From: Bradyrhizobium sp. SZCCHNS1050
Lineage (GTDB): Bacteria > Pseudomonadota > Alphaproteobacteria > Rhizobiales > Xanthobacteraceae
DNA: 64,000 bases
Direction of reading: 5' to 3'
Assembly: GCF_032484785.1 (NCBI RefSeq)
Contig: NZ_JAUETR010000001.1
Location: 2,731,501-2,795,500 of the forward strand
Below the pieces are notes generated by a model. The model had not been told where the DNA came from. It was given only the letters and a program-made list of their open reading frames with translations, and did not search any database. The position numbers and the translations under genes were made by a program. Shown piece after piece: positions 10,408 to 19,785 of the stretch (the stretch's first letter is position 1; each line of letters opens with the position of its first letter).

Positions 10408-11820
10408 ATGAATGTCACGCGCCGCGGCTTCCTCTCCGCTTCCGCGGCGCTGGCCGTGCTGCCCATCGCCGGCCGCGCCGCGCAGGCGGCTGTTCCACGA
10501 GAGGCTGACATTGTCGTGATCGGGGCGGGTGCGGCGGGAATCGCCGCGGCCCGCCGCATCGTCGCGGCCAATCGCAAGGTCGTGGTGCTGGAGGCCGCGC
10601 CACAGCTCGGCGGCCGTTGCCGCACGGATGCAGCCACCTTCGGCGTGCCGTTCGATCGCGGCGCCCGCTGGCTGCTCAACGCCGACGGCAATCCCATCAG
10701 CAGGCTCGCGCGCGGTCTCGGACTCGATCTCGTCGCGGCTCCCGTCGGGCAGAAGATCCGCGTCGGCCGGCGCAACGCGCGGCCCGGCGAGACCGAGCAG
10801 TTCCTGGCGGGGCTGGTGCGCGCCAATCGCGCCATCGACGAGGCGGCGCGCGGCAAGCTCGATACCTCCTGCGCCGCGGCGCTGCCGAAAGATCTGGGCG
10901 ACTGGACCAGCACCACCGCATTCGTGCTCGGCGCCAGCGCGACCGGGAAGGATCTCGCCGATCTCTCCGCGATGGACAAGGCGCGTGCGCAGGACCGCAG
11001 CGCGCCGCTGGCCTGCCGCCAGGGGCTGGGCACGTTCATCGCCAGGCTCGGCGAATCGTTGCCGTTGTCGCTGTCGACTCCAGCAACGCGCGTCGTGTGG
11101 GCCAACCGCGACGTCGCGGTGGAAACGCCGGCGGGGCGAATCGCGGCGCGCGCCGTCATCCTCACGGTGTCGACCAACGTGCTGACATCAGGCGCCATCA
11201 AGTTCGCGCCCGAGCTGCCCAAGCGGCAGCTCGACGCCGCCGCGAAGCTCAGCCTCGGCAGCTATGATCACATCGCGCTGATGCTGGCGGGCAATCCGCT
11301 CGGCCTGTCGCGGGACGAGGTCATCATCGAGCAGAGCAATTCCAGTCGCACAGGTCTGCTGCTTGCCAATATCGGCGGATCGTCGCTTTGTACCGTCGAT
11401 GTTGCCGGCGCCTTCGGCCGCGAACTATCAGCGCAGGGCGAGGCGGCGATGGTCGACTTCGCCAGGGAGTGGATCGGCAAGCTGTTTGGAAGTGAGGCCG
11501 CCGCAGCGGTGAAGTCGTCCGCAGCGACGCGCTGGAACCTGGCGCCGGGCGTGCTCGGCGCGATGTCGGCGGCCACGCCCGGCAGCCAGGGCGCCCGCAA
11601 AATATTGGGCGAGCCCTTGGGTCCGCTGTTTCTTGCGGGAGAGGCCACGCACGAAACGCTGTGGGGCACGGTCGACGGCGCCTGGGACTCCGGCGAGCGC
11701 GCCGCGGAAGCCGCGCTGCGCAGGATCGGCGCGATCAAGGACGCTGAGCCGGAGCCGAGCAGTGAGCGGCAACGACCGCGCCGTCGCGGCAAGGTGCGCT
11801 CGGCATCGCCGGAGGATTGA
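10408..11820 (+). CDS. Tat-exported FAD-dependent amine oxidase
   Basis: The 470-residue protein begins MNVTRRGFLSASAALAVLPI, a twin-arginine-type export signal (RRGFLS) ending near AAQAA. A dinucleotide-binding fold follows at residues 35-65 (VVIGAGAAGIAAAR ... VVVLEAAPQLGGRCRT). The C-terminal FAD-contacting segment is FLAGEATHETLWGTVDGAWDSGERAA. This is the flavin amine oxidase family, which oxidises primary or polyamines with release of H2O2; the substrate is not predictable. ATG 10408 is used because the Tat motif follows at once. The 20-residue basic C-terminal tail is unusual for the family. Confidence 0.87.
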   Translation: MNVTRRGFLSASAALAVLPIAGRAAQAAVPREADIVVIGAGAAGIAAARRIVAANRKVVVLEAAPQLGGRCRTDAATFGVPFDRGARWLLNADGNPISRLARGLGLDLVAAPVGQKIRVGRRNARPGETEQFLAGLVRANRAIDEAARGKLDTSCAAALPKDLGDWTSTTAFVLGASATGKDLADLSAMDKARAQDRSAPLACRQGLGTFIARLGESLPLSLSTPATRVVWANRDVAVETPAGRIAARAVILTVSTNVLTSGAIKFAPELPKRQLDAAAKLSLGSYDHIALMLAGNPLGLSRDEVIIEQSNSSRTGLLLANIGGSSLCTVDVAGAFGRELSAQGEAAMVDFAREWIGKLFGSEAAAAVKSSAATRWNLAPGVLGAMSAATPGSQGARKILGEPLGPLFLAGEATHETLWGTVDGAWDSGERAAEAALRRIGAIKDAEPEPSSERQRPRRRGKVRSASPED

Positions 11821-11847
11821 CGGTCGATCCGCAAGCTCATCAGCAAG

Positions 11848-11916
11848 AGGGTGGGCACGGCGCAACTGCGATCTCAAGCGTTGAAATGGCACGGCTGCGC
11901 CTTTGCCCACCCTACG
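11848..11916. repeat. Palindromic intergenic repeat
   Basis: GGGTGGGCACGGCGCAACTGCG at the left and GGCTGCGCCTTTGCCCACCC at the right form an imperfect inverted repeat. It lies in the short gap between the amine oxidase and metallo-hydrolase genes. The transcript would fold into a long hairpin and could end both convergent transcripts. Similar GGGTGGGCAAAG-type units are widely dispersed in Bradyrhizobium-like genomes. Confidence 0.6.
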
Positions 11917-11959
11917 GCTGATGCAGGCGAGCTGCCGATTGAAGCACGCCCAGCCTTGG

Positions 11960-12904
11960 CTACACCGGCAGCTTCAATTCCATCAGGTCTTTCGCGACCA
12001 CGATGCGGCCCGTGTAGTTCTTCTTCACGTCCCGCGTCCAGTCCTCGTCCGTCACTTCGGGATCATCACCGGGCACGAAGTGGCTGAGCACCAGCACCTT
12101 CACGCCTGCAGCCGCGGCGATGCGTCCGACGTCTTCCGTGGTCGTGTGACTGTCGAGCAGGTGCTTCTTCAGCGTCGAGCCGTTCTTCGTCTTGGCGACC
12201 AGCCGATCCACCGCGGGCACATAGAGGCATTCATGCACGAGCACGTCGGCGCCCTTGGCAAACTCTGCAAGCTTCGGGTTATAGGCCGTGTCGCTCGAGA
12301 ACACGATCGTGCCGTCGGGCGTCTCGAACTTGTACGCGAAGTTGTCGGTGATCGGCGGATGTGGCGTGCGGAACGCGGTCACCGTCACGTCCGCCGTCTT
12401 CAGCACGACGCCGTCCGCGTCGATATCCTTCGCGACCAGGAGTGGCCGCGGATCTGGCCGGCCTTCGTCCGCGATGCGGGTGTCGACGTCGAACTTGTTG
12501 GTTTCCCAGAAGCTCCTGGTCATCGCCTCCAGGCCCTTCGGTCCGAACGACTGGATCGGCGTCGACAATCCTGCGGCCCAGGCGTTGTAGAACAGATTGC
12601 CGTATTCGAGATTGTGATCGGAATGGTGATGGCTGATCAGGATGTACTTGACCGAAGGGATCGGAACGCCCGCATTGACGAGCTGACGGCTGACGCCCGT
12701 GCCGCAATCGATCACGAACGGCGTGCCGTTGACGACGACGAGATTGGCCGGATTCGAAGCGCCGACGCCGACGCGCGGGCCGCCCTTGGTGCCGAGGAAG
12801 ACCATCCGCGTGCCGGTCTTCGTGCCTTGCGCGAACGCCGCGGGCGCCGCGATGGCGCCGGCCGCTCCCAGCGCAAGCTTGAGCATTGTTCGCCGATGGA
12901 TCAC
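11960..12904 (-). CDS. Exported MBL-fold metallo-hydrolase
   Basis: The 314-residue protein begins MIHRRTMLKLALGAAGAIAA, an export signal cleaved near AFAQ. It contains the metal-binding ISHHHSDHNLEYG motif, a later conserved FSSDTAYN (bridging Asp) and VLSHFVPGDD (final His). The arrangement resembles the tRNase Z/arylsulfatase-like branch of the metallo-beta-lactamase fold, but secretion argues against tRNA processing. Two zinc ions and hydrolysis of a small ester or phosphodiester are likely; the substrate is unknown. The TSUP gene lies just upstream (33 bp) on the same strand and may be cotranscribed. Confidence 0.85.
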   Translation of the reverse strand: MIHRRTMLKLALGAAGAIAAPAAFAQGTKTGTRMVFLGTKGGPRVGVGASNPANLVVVNGTPFVIDCGTGVSRQLVNAGVPIPSVKYILISHHHSDHNLEYGNLFYNAWAAGLSTPIQSFGPKGLEAMTRSFWETNKFDVDTRIADEGRPDPRPLLVAKDIDADGVVLKTADVTVTAFRTPHPPITDNFAYKFETPDGTIVFSSDTAYNPKLAEFAKGADVLVHECLYVPAVDRLVAKTKNGSTLKKHLLDSHTTTEDVGRIAAAAGVKVLVLSHFVPGDDPEVTDEDWTRDVKKNYTGRIVVAKDLMELKLPV

Positions 12905-12937
12905 GGCGGCCTCCCTGTCTGCTTCGTTGCAGGAAGG

Positions 12938-13714
12938 CTAACCCCGCCCGAGCACGCCGTCGAGGGCCGGCAGGCCGGCGATCACGGCGATTGCGATCAG
13001 CGCATAGCAGATGGCGCGGAACACCTGCTCGCTGGCGCGGCCGAACAGCGACGCGCCGAACGCGACGCCGAGCGCGTAGACCGGCCCGATCAGCAGCGAA
13101 AGCTTCAGCGAATCCCAGGTGATCAGCCCGCTCATTGCGTAGCTCACCATCGCGAAGAAGTCCGATGCGCCGAAAAACAGCACGATGTTCGCCCGTGCGA
13201 TCTTTGGCGGGATCGGGCGTCCCAGCCAATAGCCGACGATCGGCGGGCCCCCGGTCTGCGCCAGTCCGCTGCAGAATCCGGAGATGCAGCCGACAGCGAC
13301 CGACAGCGCGGTGTACTCCCTGCCGCGATAGCGCCAGCCGGACAGCAGCAGCGCAAGCAGCGCGATTACGAAACCGGTGATGATCCAGCGGACGGTGACC
13401 GGGTCCAGCCGGCTGAGGAAATAGGTGCCCACGGGCACGCCGACCAACGCACCCGCGACGATCACCGCGGTGGCCTTGCGGTCGGCCTCCCGCCAGGCCG
13501 GCGCCACCATCGGGGCCATCGAGACGAAATCGATCACCAGCAGCAGCGGCGCAACGAGACGGGGCGTCGCAAAACTGCTCGCCAGCGGCATGAAGATCAG
13601 CGCCGCGCCGAAGCCGGAGAAGCCGCGCGCCGTTGCGGCAATGAAGGCGACGATCGCCAGCGCGATCGTCGCGAACAGGCTGAGATCGGCAGGGATGAGC
13701 CCGGAGAGGCTCAT
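12938..13714 (-). CDS. TauE/SafE (TSUP) family membrane exporter
   Basis: The 258-residue protein has about eight hydrophobic segments in two similar halves, with [14 protein letters not shown] in the first and the [20 protein letters not shown] signature in the second. This is the TSUP family, which carries sulfite, sulfoacetate or other organosulfur anions. Its ATG overlaps the pheT stop as ATGA (13714-13711), so translation is probably coupled to pheT. A functional link to phenylalanyl-tRNA synthetase is unlikely. The long frame running upstream of this ATG is read-through antiparallel to pheT coding and was not used. Confidence 0.88.
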   Translation of the reverse strand: MSLSGLIPADLSLFATIALAIVAFIAATARGFSGFGAALIFMPLASSFATPRLVAPLLLVIDFVSMAPMVAPAWREADRKATAVIVAGALVGVPVGTYFLSRLDPVTVRWIITGFVIALLALLLSGWRYRGREYTALSVAVGCISGFCSGLAQTGGPPIVGYWLGRPIPPKIARANIVLFFGASDFFAMVSYAMSGLITWDSLKLSLLIGPVYALGVAFGASLFGRASEQVFRAICYALIAIAVIAGLPALDGVLGRG

Positions 13715-16119
13715 CCGCGCAACGTGCCGCCGGTCTTCTTGCCGACGTCTGCGGTGATCTTTGCCGCGACGGCGTCGATCTCCTCGTCGGTCATGGTCTT
13801 GTCGCGTGGCTGCAAGGTCACGGCGATCGCGATCGACTTCTTGCCGTCCTCGATGCCCTTGCCCTCGTAGACGTCGAACACGGTGACATCGGTGATCAGC
13901 TTCTTGTCGACGCCCTGCGCGGCGCGGACGATGTCGCCGGCCTTGACCTTGCGATCGACGATGAAGGCGAAGTCGCGCGACACCGGCTGGAATGCCGAGA
14001 GCTCCAGCACCGGCTTGGCGCGGGTCGGCTTCGCCTTGGCCGCCGGAATGCGATCCAGGATCACCTCGAAGGCGACCAGCGGCCCGTCCGCCTTCAGCGC
14101 CTCCAGCGTGCGCGGATGCAGCTCGCCGAAATGCCCGAGCACGTTCTGCGGGCCCATCTGGATCGTGCCGGAGCGCCCCGGATGCATCCAGGCCGGCCCG
14201 CCGGCGACGATCTGCAGCGACGCCATCGGCGCGCCGGCCGCCGCGAGCACCGCGAGCGCATCGGCCTTGGCGTCGTAGGCACTGGCCGGCTGCGATCCGG
14301 TCCAGTGCCGGCCGAGTCCCTTCGCCGGCGCGATGCCGCGGCGGATGCCGCTCGCGGCCACGAACTGATCCGTCGGGCCATCGCCCTTGAAGACCTGCCC
14401 GACCTCGAAGATCGCCGCATCGCCGAAGCCGCGATCGGCATTGGCCTGCACCGTCGCGGTCAGGCCCGGCAACAGGCTTGGGCGCATGTCCGAGAGATCG
14501 GACGCGATCGGGTTGGCGAGAGCGAGCTCGGCCTTGCCGCCGCCGAACAATTCGGCCGCCGGCTTGGAGATGAATGACCACGTCACGGCTTCGACCATGC
14601 CGCGCGCGGCCAGCGCGCGCTTGGCGCGCCGCGTGCGCAATTGCAGCGGCGTCAGCACCGGCTTGCGCGGGGCGTCGCCGCGCTCGAACGGCGTCATCGG
14701 CACCTTGTCGACGCCGACGATGCGCACGACTTCCTCGACGATATCGGCCTTGCCGTGCACGTCGCTGCGCCAGGACGGCACCGCGACCTTCACGACGGGG
14801 CCGTTGCCGGCGACCACGAAGCCGAGATGCGTCAGGATCCGCCGCATCTCGGTCAGCGGCACCTCGATGCCCGTCAGCCGCTTCACCTCGGTCAACGGGA
14901 AGTCGACGATGCGGTCATCGCCGAACGGGTTGCCGACGACGACAGTCTCCGATGGCGTGCCGCCGCACAGGTCGAGCACGAGCTTGGTCGCCATCTCCAG
15001 GCCCGGCACCATGAAGGCCGGATCGACGCCGCGCTCGAAGCGGTAGCGCGCGTCGGAATTGATCCCGAGCTTGCGGCCGGTCTGAGCGATGTTGATCTCG
15101 TTCCACAGCGCCGATTCGATCAGCACGTCGGTGGTGCCTTCATCGCAGCCCGAAGCCTCGCCGCCCATGATGCCGGCGAGCGATTCGACGCCGGCGTCAT
15201 CGGCGATGACGCACATCGCATTGTCGAGCGTGTAGGTGCGGCCATCCAGCGCCAGCAAGCTTTCGCCATCGCGCGCGCGGCGGACGACCAGATTGCCCTT
15301 GACCTTCTTGGCGTCGAACACGTGCAGCGGGCGGGCGCGGTCGAAGGTCATGTAGTTGGTGATGTCGACCAGCGCGTTGATCGGACGCAGTCCGATCGAG
15401 GTCAGGCGCTGCTGCAGCCATTTCGGCGATGGTCCGTTCTTGACGCCGCGCACGAGTCGCAGCGCGAAACCGGGACATAGCTTCTCGTCTTCGACCTTGA
15501 CCTTCACGGGGCAAGGGAATTCGCCCCTGATCGGCTTGATGCCGGGATCTTTCAGCTTGCCCATGTCGGCGGCGGCGAGGTCGCGGGCGATGCCGTGCAC
15601 GCCGGTGCAGTCCTGGCGGTTCGGCGTCAGGTTGATCTCGAATTGGGGATCGCCGAGCCCGGCCCATTCGGCGTAGGGGGTGCCGATCGGCGCATCCGCC
15701 GGCAGCTCCATGATGCCGTCGTGATCGTCGGAGATCTGCAGCTCGGCCGCCGAGCACAGCATGCCGCGGCTCTCGACGCCGCGGATCGTGCCGACCGACA
15801 GCGTGATGTTCTTGCCGGGGATGTAGGTGCCCGGCGGCGAGAACACCGACACCAGTCCCGCGCGCGCATTCGGCGCGCCGCACACCACCTGCACCGGCGC
15901 GCCACCGTCGCCGGTGTCGACCATGCAGACGCGCAGCCGATCCGCATTCGGATGCTGCTCGGCGGAGACGACGCGCGCGATTTTATACGGCGCGAGCAGC
16001 TTCGCCTTGTCCTCGAGATGCTCGACCTCGAGGCCGATCATCGTGAGCTTGTTGGCGAGCGTCTCGACCGACTCGTCGGTGTCGAGATGGTCCTTCAGCC
16101 AGGACAGCGTGAATTTCAT
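13711..16119 (-). CDS. pheT: Phenylalanyl-tRNA synthetase beta subunit
   Basis: The 802-residue protein begins [19 protein letters not shown]. The tRNA-binding OB domain covers about residues 40-150 ([20 protein letters not shown]). B3/B4 editing and B5 domains follow, and the C-terminus ([24 protein letters not shown]) is the ferredoxin-fold anticodon-binding domain. With PheS it forms the alpha2-beta2 enzyme that charges tRNA-Phe. Length is normal. Unusually, a DUF559 gene sits between pheS and pheT, 16 bp upstream of pheT, so the canonical direct pheS-pheT junction is broken. Confidence 0.97.
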   Translation of the reverse strand: MKFTLSWLKDHLDTDESVETLANKLTMIGLEVEHLEDKAKLLAPYKIARVVSAEQHPNADRLRVCMVDTGDGGAPVQVVCGAPNARAGLVSVFSPPGTYIPGKNITLSVGTIRGVESRGMLCSAAELQISDDHDGIMELPADAPIGTPYAEWAGLGDPQFEINLTPNRQDCTGVHGIARDLAAADMGKLKDPGIKPIRGEFPCPVKVKVEDEKLCPGFALRLVRGVKNGPSPKWLQQRLTSIGLRPINALVDITNYMTFDRARPLHVFDAKKVKGNLVVRRARDGESLLALDGRTYTLDNAMCVIADDAGVESLAGIMGGEASGCDEGTTDVLIESALWNEINIAQTGRKLGINSDARYRFERGVDPAFMVPGLEMATKLVLDLCGGTPSETVVVGNPFGDDRIVDFPLTEVKRLTGIEVPLTEMRRILTHLGFVVAGNGPVVKVAVPSWRSDVHGKADIVEEVVRIVGVDKVPMTPFERGDAPRKPVLTPLQLRTRRAKRALAARGMVEAVTWSFISKPAAELFGGGKAELALANPIASDLSDMRPSLLPGLTATVQANADRGFGDAAIFEVGQVFKGDGPTDQFVAASGIRRGIAPAKGLGRHWTGSQPASAYDAKADALAVLAAAGAPMASLQIVAGGPAWMHPGRSGTIQMGPQNVLGHFGELHPRTLEALKADGPLVAFEVILDRIPAAKAKPTRAKPVLELSAFQPVSRDFAFIVDRKVKAGDIVRAAQGVDKKLITDVTVFDVYEGKGIEDGKKSIAIAVTLQPRDKTMTDEEIDAVAAKITADVGKKTGGTLRG

Positions 16120-16135
16120 GGCTCTTTCCGCTGAT

Positions 16136-16555
16136 TCAGTCCCGTTCCCTCCCCCGCTTGCGGGGGAGGGTCAGGGTGGGGGCTCTCGCCGCAATGGCAG
16201 CGGCAATGGTTTCAAGAACGCCGGCGCGATTGGCCAGGACGTCGTTATTGGCAAAGCGCAGGATGTGAAATCCTTTGGCTTCGATCGCAGCTGAGCGTGA
16301 AGCGTCGCGCTGTTCGCCTTCAGTTGAGAAGTGCTGTCCGCCATCGAGCTCGATGACGAGACGTGCGGTGTGGCAGACGAAGTCGACGATGTAGCGGTCG
16401 ATCGGGACCTGACGGCGAAAGCCCGCGCCGAGCAGGCGATGGCCGCGCAGCTCGGACCATAATATTCTCTCGGCATCCGTCGAGTTTTGGCGGAGGGCGC
16501 GCGCATTCGTTCGAAGCTTCGGCGAGACTGTCCAGATGGGCTTCTCGTCGTCCAT
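16136..16555 (-). CDS. DUF559 (Vsr-like endonuclease fold) protein inserted between pheS and pheT
   Basis: The 139-residue protein shows the DUF559 hallmarks [35 protein letters not shown] and [12 protein letters not shown], followed by [13 protein letters not shown]. The D and E-x-D residues fit a PD-(D/E)xK nuclease fold related to Vsr and very-short-patch endonucleases; activity is unproven. The start ATG 16555 precedes MDDEKPIW. The last residues ([11 protein letters not shown]) are encoded by a CCTCCCCCGC/GCGGGGGAGG palindromic repeat. A related repeat lies just upstream of the start, giving the look of a mobile cassette. Stop is 16 bp from pheT. Confidence 0.85.
   Translation of the reverse strand: MDDEKPIWTVSPKLRTNARALRQNSTDAERILWSELRGHRLLGAGFRRQVPIDRYIVDFVCHTARLVIELDGGQHFSTEGEQRDASRSAAIEAKGFHILRFANNDVLANRAGVLETIAAAIAARAPTLTLPRKRGRERD
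16148..16172. repeat. Palindromic repeat overlapping the DUF559 3' end
   Basis: CCTCCCCCGC and GCGGGGGAGG are separated by only 2 bp here and form a near-perfect hairpin inside the end of the DUF559 coding sequence. A related unit (CCTCCCCCGC AAGCGGGAGAGG) lies at 16592-16614, just before the DUF559 start, so the gene is bracketed by copies of one repeat family. Confidence 0.75.
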
Positions 16556-16582
16556 CGACACCTCCTGCGCGGAGAGACCCCC

Positions 16583-16615
16583 ACCCCAGCCCTCCCCCGC
16601 AAGCGGGAGAGGGAG
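16583..16615. repeat. Palindromic repeat upstream of the DUF559 gene
   Basis: CCCCAGCCCTCCCCCGC is followed by AAGCGGGAGAGGGAG, a hairpin of the same family as the unit at 16148-16172. It lies between the pheS stop (16648) and the DUF559 start (16555). A hairpin of this size in the transcript might affect pheS/pheT expression. Confidence 0.7.
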
Positions 16616-16647
16616 TTCGAGCGTTTGCTGAGAGAGGGCGAGGCTCA

Positions 16648-17730
16648 TCACGAACTCAGCCCTCCGGCCAAGGTCGGGACCTCCAACGGCTTGAAGCCGT
16701 AATGCGACAGCCAGCGGACATCGCCCTCGAACAGCTGGCGCAGGTCGCTCATGCCGTATTTCAGCATCGCGATGCGGTCGATGCCCATGCCCCAGGCAAA
16801 GCCCTGGTATTCGTCGGGATCGATGCCGCAGGCGCGCAGCACGTTCGGATGCACCATGCCGCAGCCGAGAATCTCCAGCCAGTCCTCGCCCTCGCCGAAG
16901 CGGATCTCGCCCTTGTCGCGGCGGCACTGGATGTCGACCTCGAGCGACGGCTCGGTGAACGGGAAGAACGACGGCCGGAATTTCATGTTGATGTGGTCGA
17001 CCTCGAAGAACGCCTTGCAGAACTCGTGCAGGATCCATTTGAGGTGACCGAGATGCGAGCCCTTGTCGATGACGAGGCCCTCGACCTGGTGGAATTGCGG
17101 CGTGTGGGTCGCGTCCGAATCGATGCGGTAGGTGCGGCCCGGGCAGATCACGCGGATCGGCGGCTTCTGGCTCAGCATCGTCCGCACCTGTACCGGCGAG
17201 GTGTGGGTTCGCAGCAGCATGCGCGAGCCGTCCGGCTTCGGATTGAAGAAGAACGTGTCGTGCATCTCCCGCGCCGGATGTCCTTCCGGGAAGTTCAGCT
17301 TGGTGAAGTTGTAGTCGTCGGTCTCGACATCCGGGCCTTCCGCGATCGAGAAGCCCATGTCGGCGAAGATCGTGGTCAGCTCGTCCATCACCTGGCTGAG
17401 CGGATGGATGCGGCCGGTCTCGGCCGGCGAATCCTGCAGCGGCAGCGTGACGTCGATGGTCTCGGCCGCGAGCCTCGCGTCGAGCGCCGCGGCCTTGAGC
17501 ACGTCGCGGCGCGCGGTCAGCGCCTGCGTGACCTTGTCCTTGGCGAGGTTGATCGCCGCTCCTTGCGTCTTGCGCTCGTCCGGCGACATCTTGCCGAGCG
17601 TCGCTAGCAGCGCCGAGATCGAGCCCTTCTTGCCGAGCGCCGAGACGCGGACGGCTTCCAGAGCGGCCTCATCGCCGGCGGCGGCGATCTGGTCGAGGAT
17701 CGAGGTTTCGAGCGTAGCGAGGTCGGACAC
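16648..17730 (-). CDS. pheS: Phenylalanyl-tRNA synthetase alpha subunit
   Basis: The 360-residue catalytic subunit has the N-terminal coiled coil (about 1-85) and the class II motifs, including [20 protein letters not shown] and [13 protein letters not shown]. It activates phenylalanine and charges tRNA-Phe with PheT. The start is taken as GTG 17730 ([15 protein letters not shown]) because GGAGA stands about 8 nt upstream and homologues begin here. The in-frame ATG at 17838 would add 36 unrelated residues and lies inside the upstream terminator region. A strong terminator separates it from rplT, so pheS probably has its own promoter. Confidence 0.95.
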   Translation of the reverse strand: MSDLATLETSILDQIAAAGDEAALEAVRVSALGKKGSISALLATLGKMSPDERKTQGAAINLAKDKVTQALTARRDVLKAAALDARLAAETIDVTLPLQDSPAETGRIHPLSQVMDELTTIFADMGFSIAEGPDVETDDYNFTKLNFPEGHPAREMHDTFFFNPKPDGSRMLLRTHTSPVQVRTMLSQKPPIRVICPGRTYRIDSDATHTPQFHQVEGLVIDKGSHLGHLKWILHEFCKAFFEVDHINMKFRPSFFPFTEPSLEVDIQCRRDKGEIRFGEGEDWLEILGCGMVHPNVLRACGIDPDEYQGFAWGMGIDRIAMLKYGMSDLRQLFEGDVRWLSHYGFKPLEVPTLAGGLSS

Positions 17731-17818
17731 GGTCAAAATCTCCGCGGGACAAAAGGCGGCTGGGTTGTCGCCGCGCGGGCGACACGGGTCAAGCGAAAGC
17801 AGGCATGTTGCCGGATAG

Positions 17819-17850
17819 CAAAAAGCGGCCGAGAGCATCGGCCGCTTTTG
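17819..17850 (-). terminator. Strong intrinsic terminator between rplT and pheS
   Basis: AAAAGCGGCCGA (17821-17832) and TCGGCCGCTTTT (17838-17849) form a perfect 12-bp stem with a 5-nt loop. On the leftward transcript the stem is followed by a T run (complement of 17820-17824). It would end or attenuate the rpmI-rplT transcript before pheS and, being symmetrical, could work on either strand. Confidence 0.85.
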
Positions 17851-17873
17851 AAATCCTCACGATGCGGAGGCGA

Positions 17874-18233
17874 TCAGGCGGCGAGCGCCGCCTTGGCCTT
17901 CTCAACGATCGCCTGGAACGCGGCGGGCTCGTTGATCGCGAGATCCGACAGCACCTTGCGGTCGACGGTGATGCCGGACTTCGACAGGCCGTCGATAAAT
18001 CGGCTGTAGGTGAGCTCGAAGGGACGCACGGCGGCGTTCAGGCGCTGGATCCAGAGCGCGCGGAAGGTGCGCTTCTTGCGCTTGCGATCGCGGAACGCAT
18101 ACTGGCCGGCCTTCTCGACGGCCTGCTTGGCGGTGCGGATCGTGTTCTTGCGGCGGCCGTAATAGCCCTTGGCGGCCTTGAAGACTTTCTTGTGCTTGGC
18201 GTGGGCGGTCACACCGCGTTTGACGCGAGACAT
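17874..18233 (-). CDS. rplT: 50S ribosomal protein L20
   Basis: The 119-residue basic protein begins [20 protein letters not shown] and has the family motif [17 protein letters not shown] and [16 protein letters not shown]. It binds 23S rRNA early in large-subunit assembly. In many bacteria L20 also represses its own operon at the mRNA level; no such site was recognised here. It lies 76 bp after rpmI on the same strand and before a strong terminator, so rpmI-rplT is probably a complete transcription unit. Confidence 0.98.
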   Translation of the reverse strand: MSRVKRGVTAHAKHKKVFKAAKGYYGRRKNTIRTAKQAVEKAGQYAFRDRKRKKRTFRALWIQRLNAAVRPFELTYSRFIDGLSKSGITVDRKVLSDLAINEPAAFQAIVEKAKAALAA

Positions 18234-18309
18234 GCCGGAAATCCTTGGATTCAGAGATGACGATCAGCCGCGGCTTTGAGGCGGCCAGGGTTCGGAAGCG
18301 AGAGGCCGG

Positions 18310-18510
18310 TCAGGCGTTCGGCAAGAAGTACTTCTTGACGTTGTCGCCGTCGGTCTTGAACAGCACGCGGGTGCCGCGCAGCTGCCGGATCTGCTTCTTC
18401 GTCCGCTTGATCATGCCGTGGCGCTTGCCGCGCTGGGCGTGCATCACTTTGCCGGTGGCAGTCACCTTGAAGCGCTTTTTGGCGCCGGATTTGGTCTTCA
18501 GCTTGGGCAT
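18310..18510 (-). CDS. rpmI: 50S ribosomal protein L35
   Basis: The 66-residue basic protein begins [20 protein letters not shown] and contains [18 protein letters not shown], typical of L35. It starts at ATG 18510 with GGAGAGCC-type purines just upstream. The in-frame ATG at 18642 was rejected because homologues begin with MPKLKTKS. infC is normally its immediate upstream partner. Here a gene on the opposite strand (18772-19152) intervenes, so rpmI needs its own promoter in 18511-18771, where no clear element was recognised. Confidence 0.97.
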   Translation of the reverse strand: MPKLKTKSGAKKRFKVTATGKVMHAQRGKRHGMIKRTKKQIRQLRGTRVLFKTDGDNVKKYFLPNA

Positions 18511-18771
18511 TTGGCTCTCCTTGATGCCAACGGCAAGCCGCCCGCAAAAGCGGCGCCATCCGGCGAAAATGCTCGTTAGAGCGTTGGTTGTGCTCAGGTT
18601 TCGGGTCCAAACCAGGACCCACCCGCACAGAAACATCGCCACGGCAGCCCTTGATCAGCCGGGCGACGAAGGCCGCGCTTATGCCAGAGACAAAGCCCGT
18701 TGGCAACGTCGAACCACGGAATCAGCTATTCCGACCCATGATCAGCCGACCATGACAGTCGAGGATCGACC

Positions 18772-19152
18772 ATGACCCGCCTCATTCGCCGCGCCATCTC
18801 CGCCGCCTTCACGACCGCGCTGCTGACGGGCCTCGCGGGCCTGACGGCAAGGCCGGCGCACGCTGCCGGCTTCGATGGCGCCTGGACCGTGCTCATCATC
18901 ACCGAGGCCGGCAGTTGCGACCAGGGCTACAGCTTCCCGATCCGGATCAGCGGCGGCCGGGTCCTCTCGAACAGCACCGCCAACATTACCGGCTCGGTTG
19001 GCCGCGGCGGCGCCGTCACCGTGCGGGTATCCCAGGGTGGTGCCTCGGCCAGTGGCACCGGCCGGCTTGGCGCCACGTCCGGCGTCGGTCGCTGGAGCGG
19101 CAAAGGCTCGTCCGGGACCTGCAGGGGGCGGTGGCAGGCGACGCGGTCCTGA
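18772..19152 (+). CDS. Small secreted protein of unknown function
   Basis: The 126-residue product starts with a basic N-terminus and a hydrophobic signal sequence cut near AHA-AGFDG. The mature part has FDGAWTVLIITEAGSCDQGY, IRISGGRVLS and a Gly/Ser-rich tail ending in SGTCRGRW. Two cysteines could form a periplasmic disulfide. The repeated short strands suggest a small beta-barrel, like families in which a DGxW motif opens an eight-stranded barrel (inference). The gene interrupts the usual infC-rpmI-rplT order, facing away from rpmI and converging with infC. Confidence 0.75.
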   Translation: MTRLIRRAISAAFTTALLTGLAGLTARPAHAAGFDGAWTVLIITEAGSCDQGYSFPIRISGGRVLSNSTANITGSVGRGGAVTVRVSQGGASASGTGRLGATSGVGRWSGKGSSGTCRGRWQATRS

Positions 19153-19192
19153 CCCGGGCCCGCAAGAGCGGCCCTGACGGGCGCCCCAAGAG

Positions 19193-19218
19193 AAAAGCCC
19201 GCCAAACGCGTGGCGGGC
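19193..19218 (-). terminator. Intrinsic terminator after infC
   Basis: GCCCGCC (19197-19203) and GGCGGGC (19212-19218) pair around an 8-nt loop. On the infC strand the stem is followed by TTTTC (complement of 19192-19196). It lies 28 bp past the infC stop and just beyond the end of the convergent small secreted gene. Confidence 0.75.
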
Positions 19219-19245
19219 CCGGCTTCAGGTGTCGGCGTGCTGGAC

Positions 19246-19785
19246 TTAGCGCGGCGCCAGAACCATGACCACCTGACGTCCCTCGAACCTGGCGTCCTGC
19301 TCGACCTTGGCGAACGCCGCCACGTCGGACTTCACCTTGTCGAGCAGCTTGGTGCCGATCTCCTGGTGCGCCATTTCGCGGCCGCGATAGCGCAGCGTGA
19401 TCTTGACCTTGTCGCCCTCTTCGAAGAACCGCTGCATCGCGCGCATCTTCACGTCGTAGTCGTGGTCGTCGATCATTGGGCGGAGCTTGATCTCCTTGAT
19501 CTCGACGACCTTCTGCTTCTTGCGGGCCTCGGCGGCCTTCTTCTGCGCCGAATATTTGTACTTCCCGTAGTCCATGATCTTACAGACGGGAGGCGAGTTG
19601 TTCGGCGAAATCTCGACCAGATCCATGCCGGCATCAGCGGCCATCTTGATCGCAACAACGGTCTCGACGACACCACGGTTGGTGCCTTCGGCATCGATCA
19701 GCTGGATCTGCGCATTGCGAATCTCATCATTGGTACGCGGCCCGTCTTTGACGGCAGCGGGCGGGGCTCGATTGGGGCGGCGAAT
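19246..19785 (-). CDS. infC: Translation initiation factor IF-3, ATT start codon
   Basis: The 179-residue protein has the IF-3 N-domain ([17 protein letters not shown]) and C-domain ([38 protein letters not shown]). IF-3 checks the start codon and start tRNA on the 30S subunit. There is no ATG, GTG or TTG where the protein should begin. ATT at 19785-19783 followed by CGCCGCCCCAAT lies 8 nt after GGAG and matches the known start region. An ATT start lets IF-3 repress its own translation in E. coli, so the same control is expected here. The frame open upstream to 21471 is coincidental. Confidence 0.95.
   Translation of the reverse strand: MRRPNRAPPAAVKDGPRTNDEIRNAQIQLIDAEGTNRGVVETVVAIKMAADAGMDLVEISPNNSPPVCKIMDYGKYKYSAQKKAAEARKKQKVVEIKEIKLRPMIDDHDYDVKMRAMQRFFEEGDKVKITLRYRGREMAHQEIGTKLLDKVKSDVAAFAKVEQDARFEGRQVVMVLAPR

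Noticed and set aside
11885..11905. TGGCACG resembling a sigma-54 -24 element
   Set aside because: No TTGC follows at the required distance, and the bases belong to a palindromic repeat. TGGCACG near 26193 fails the same test.
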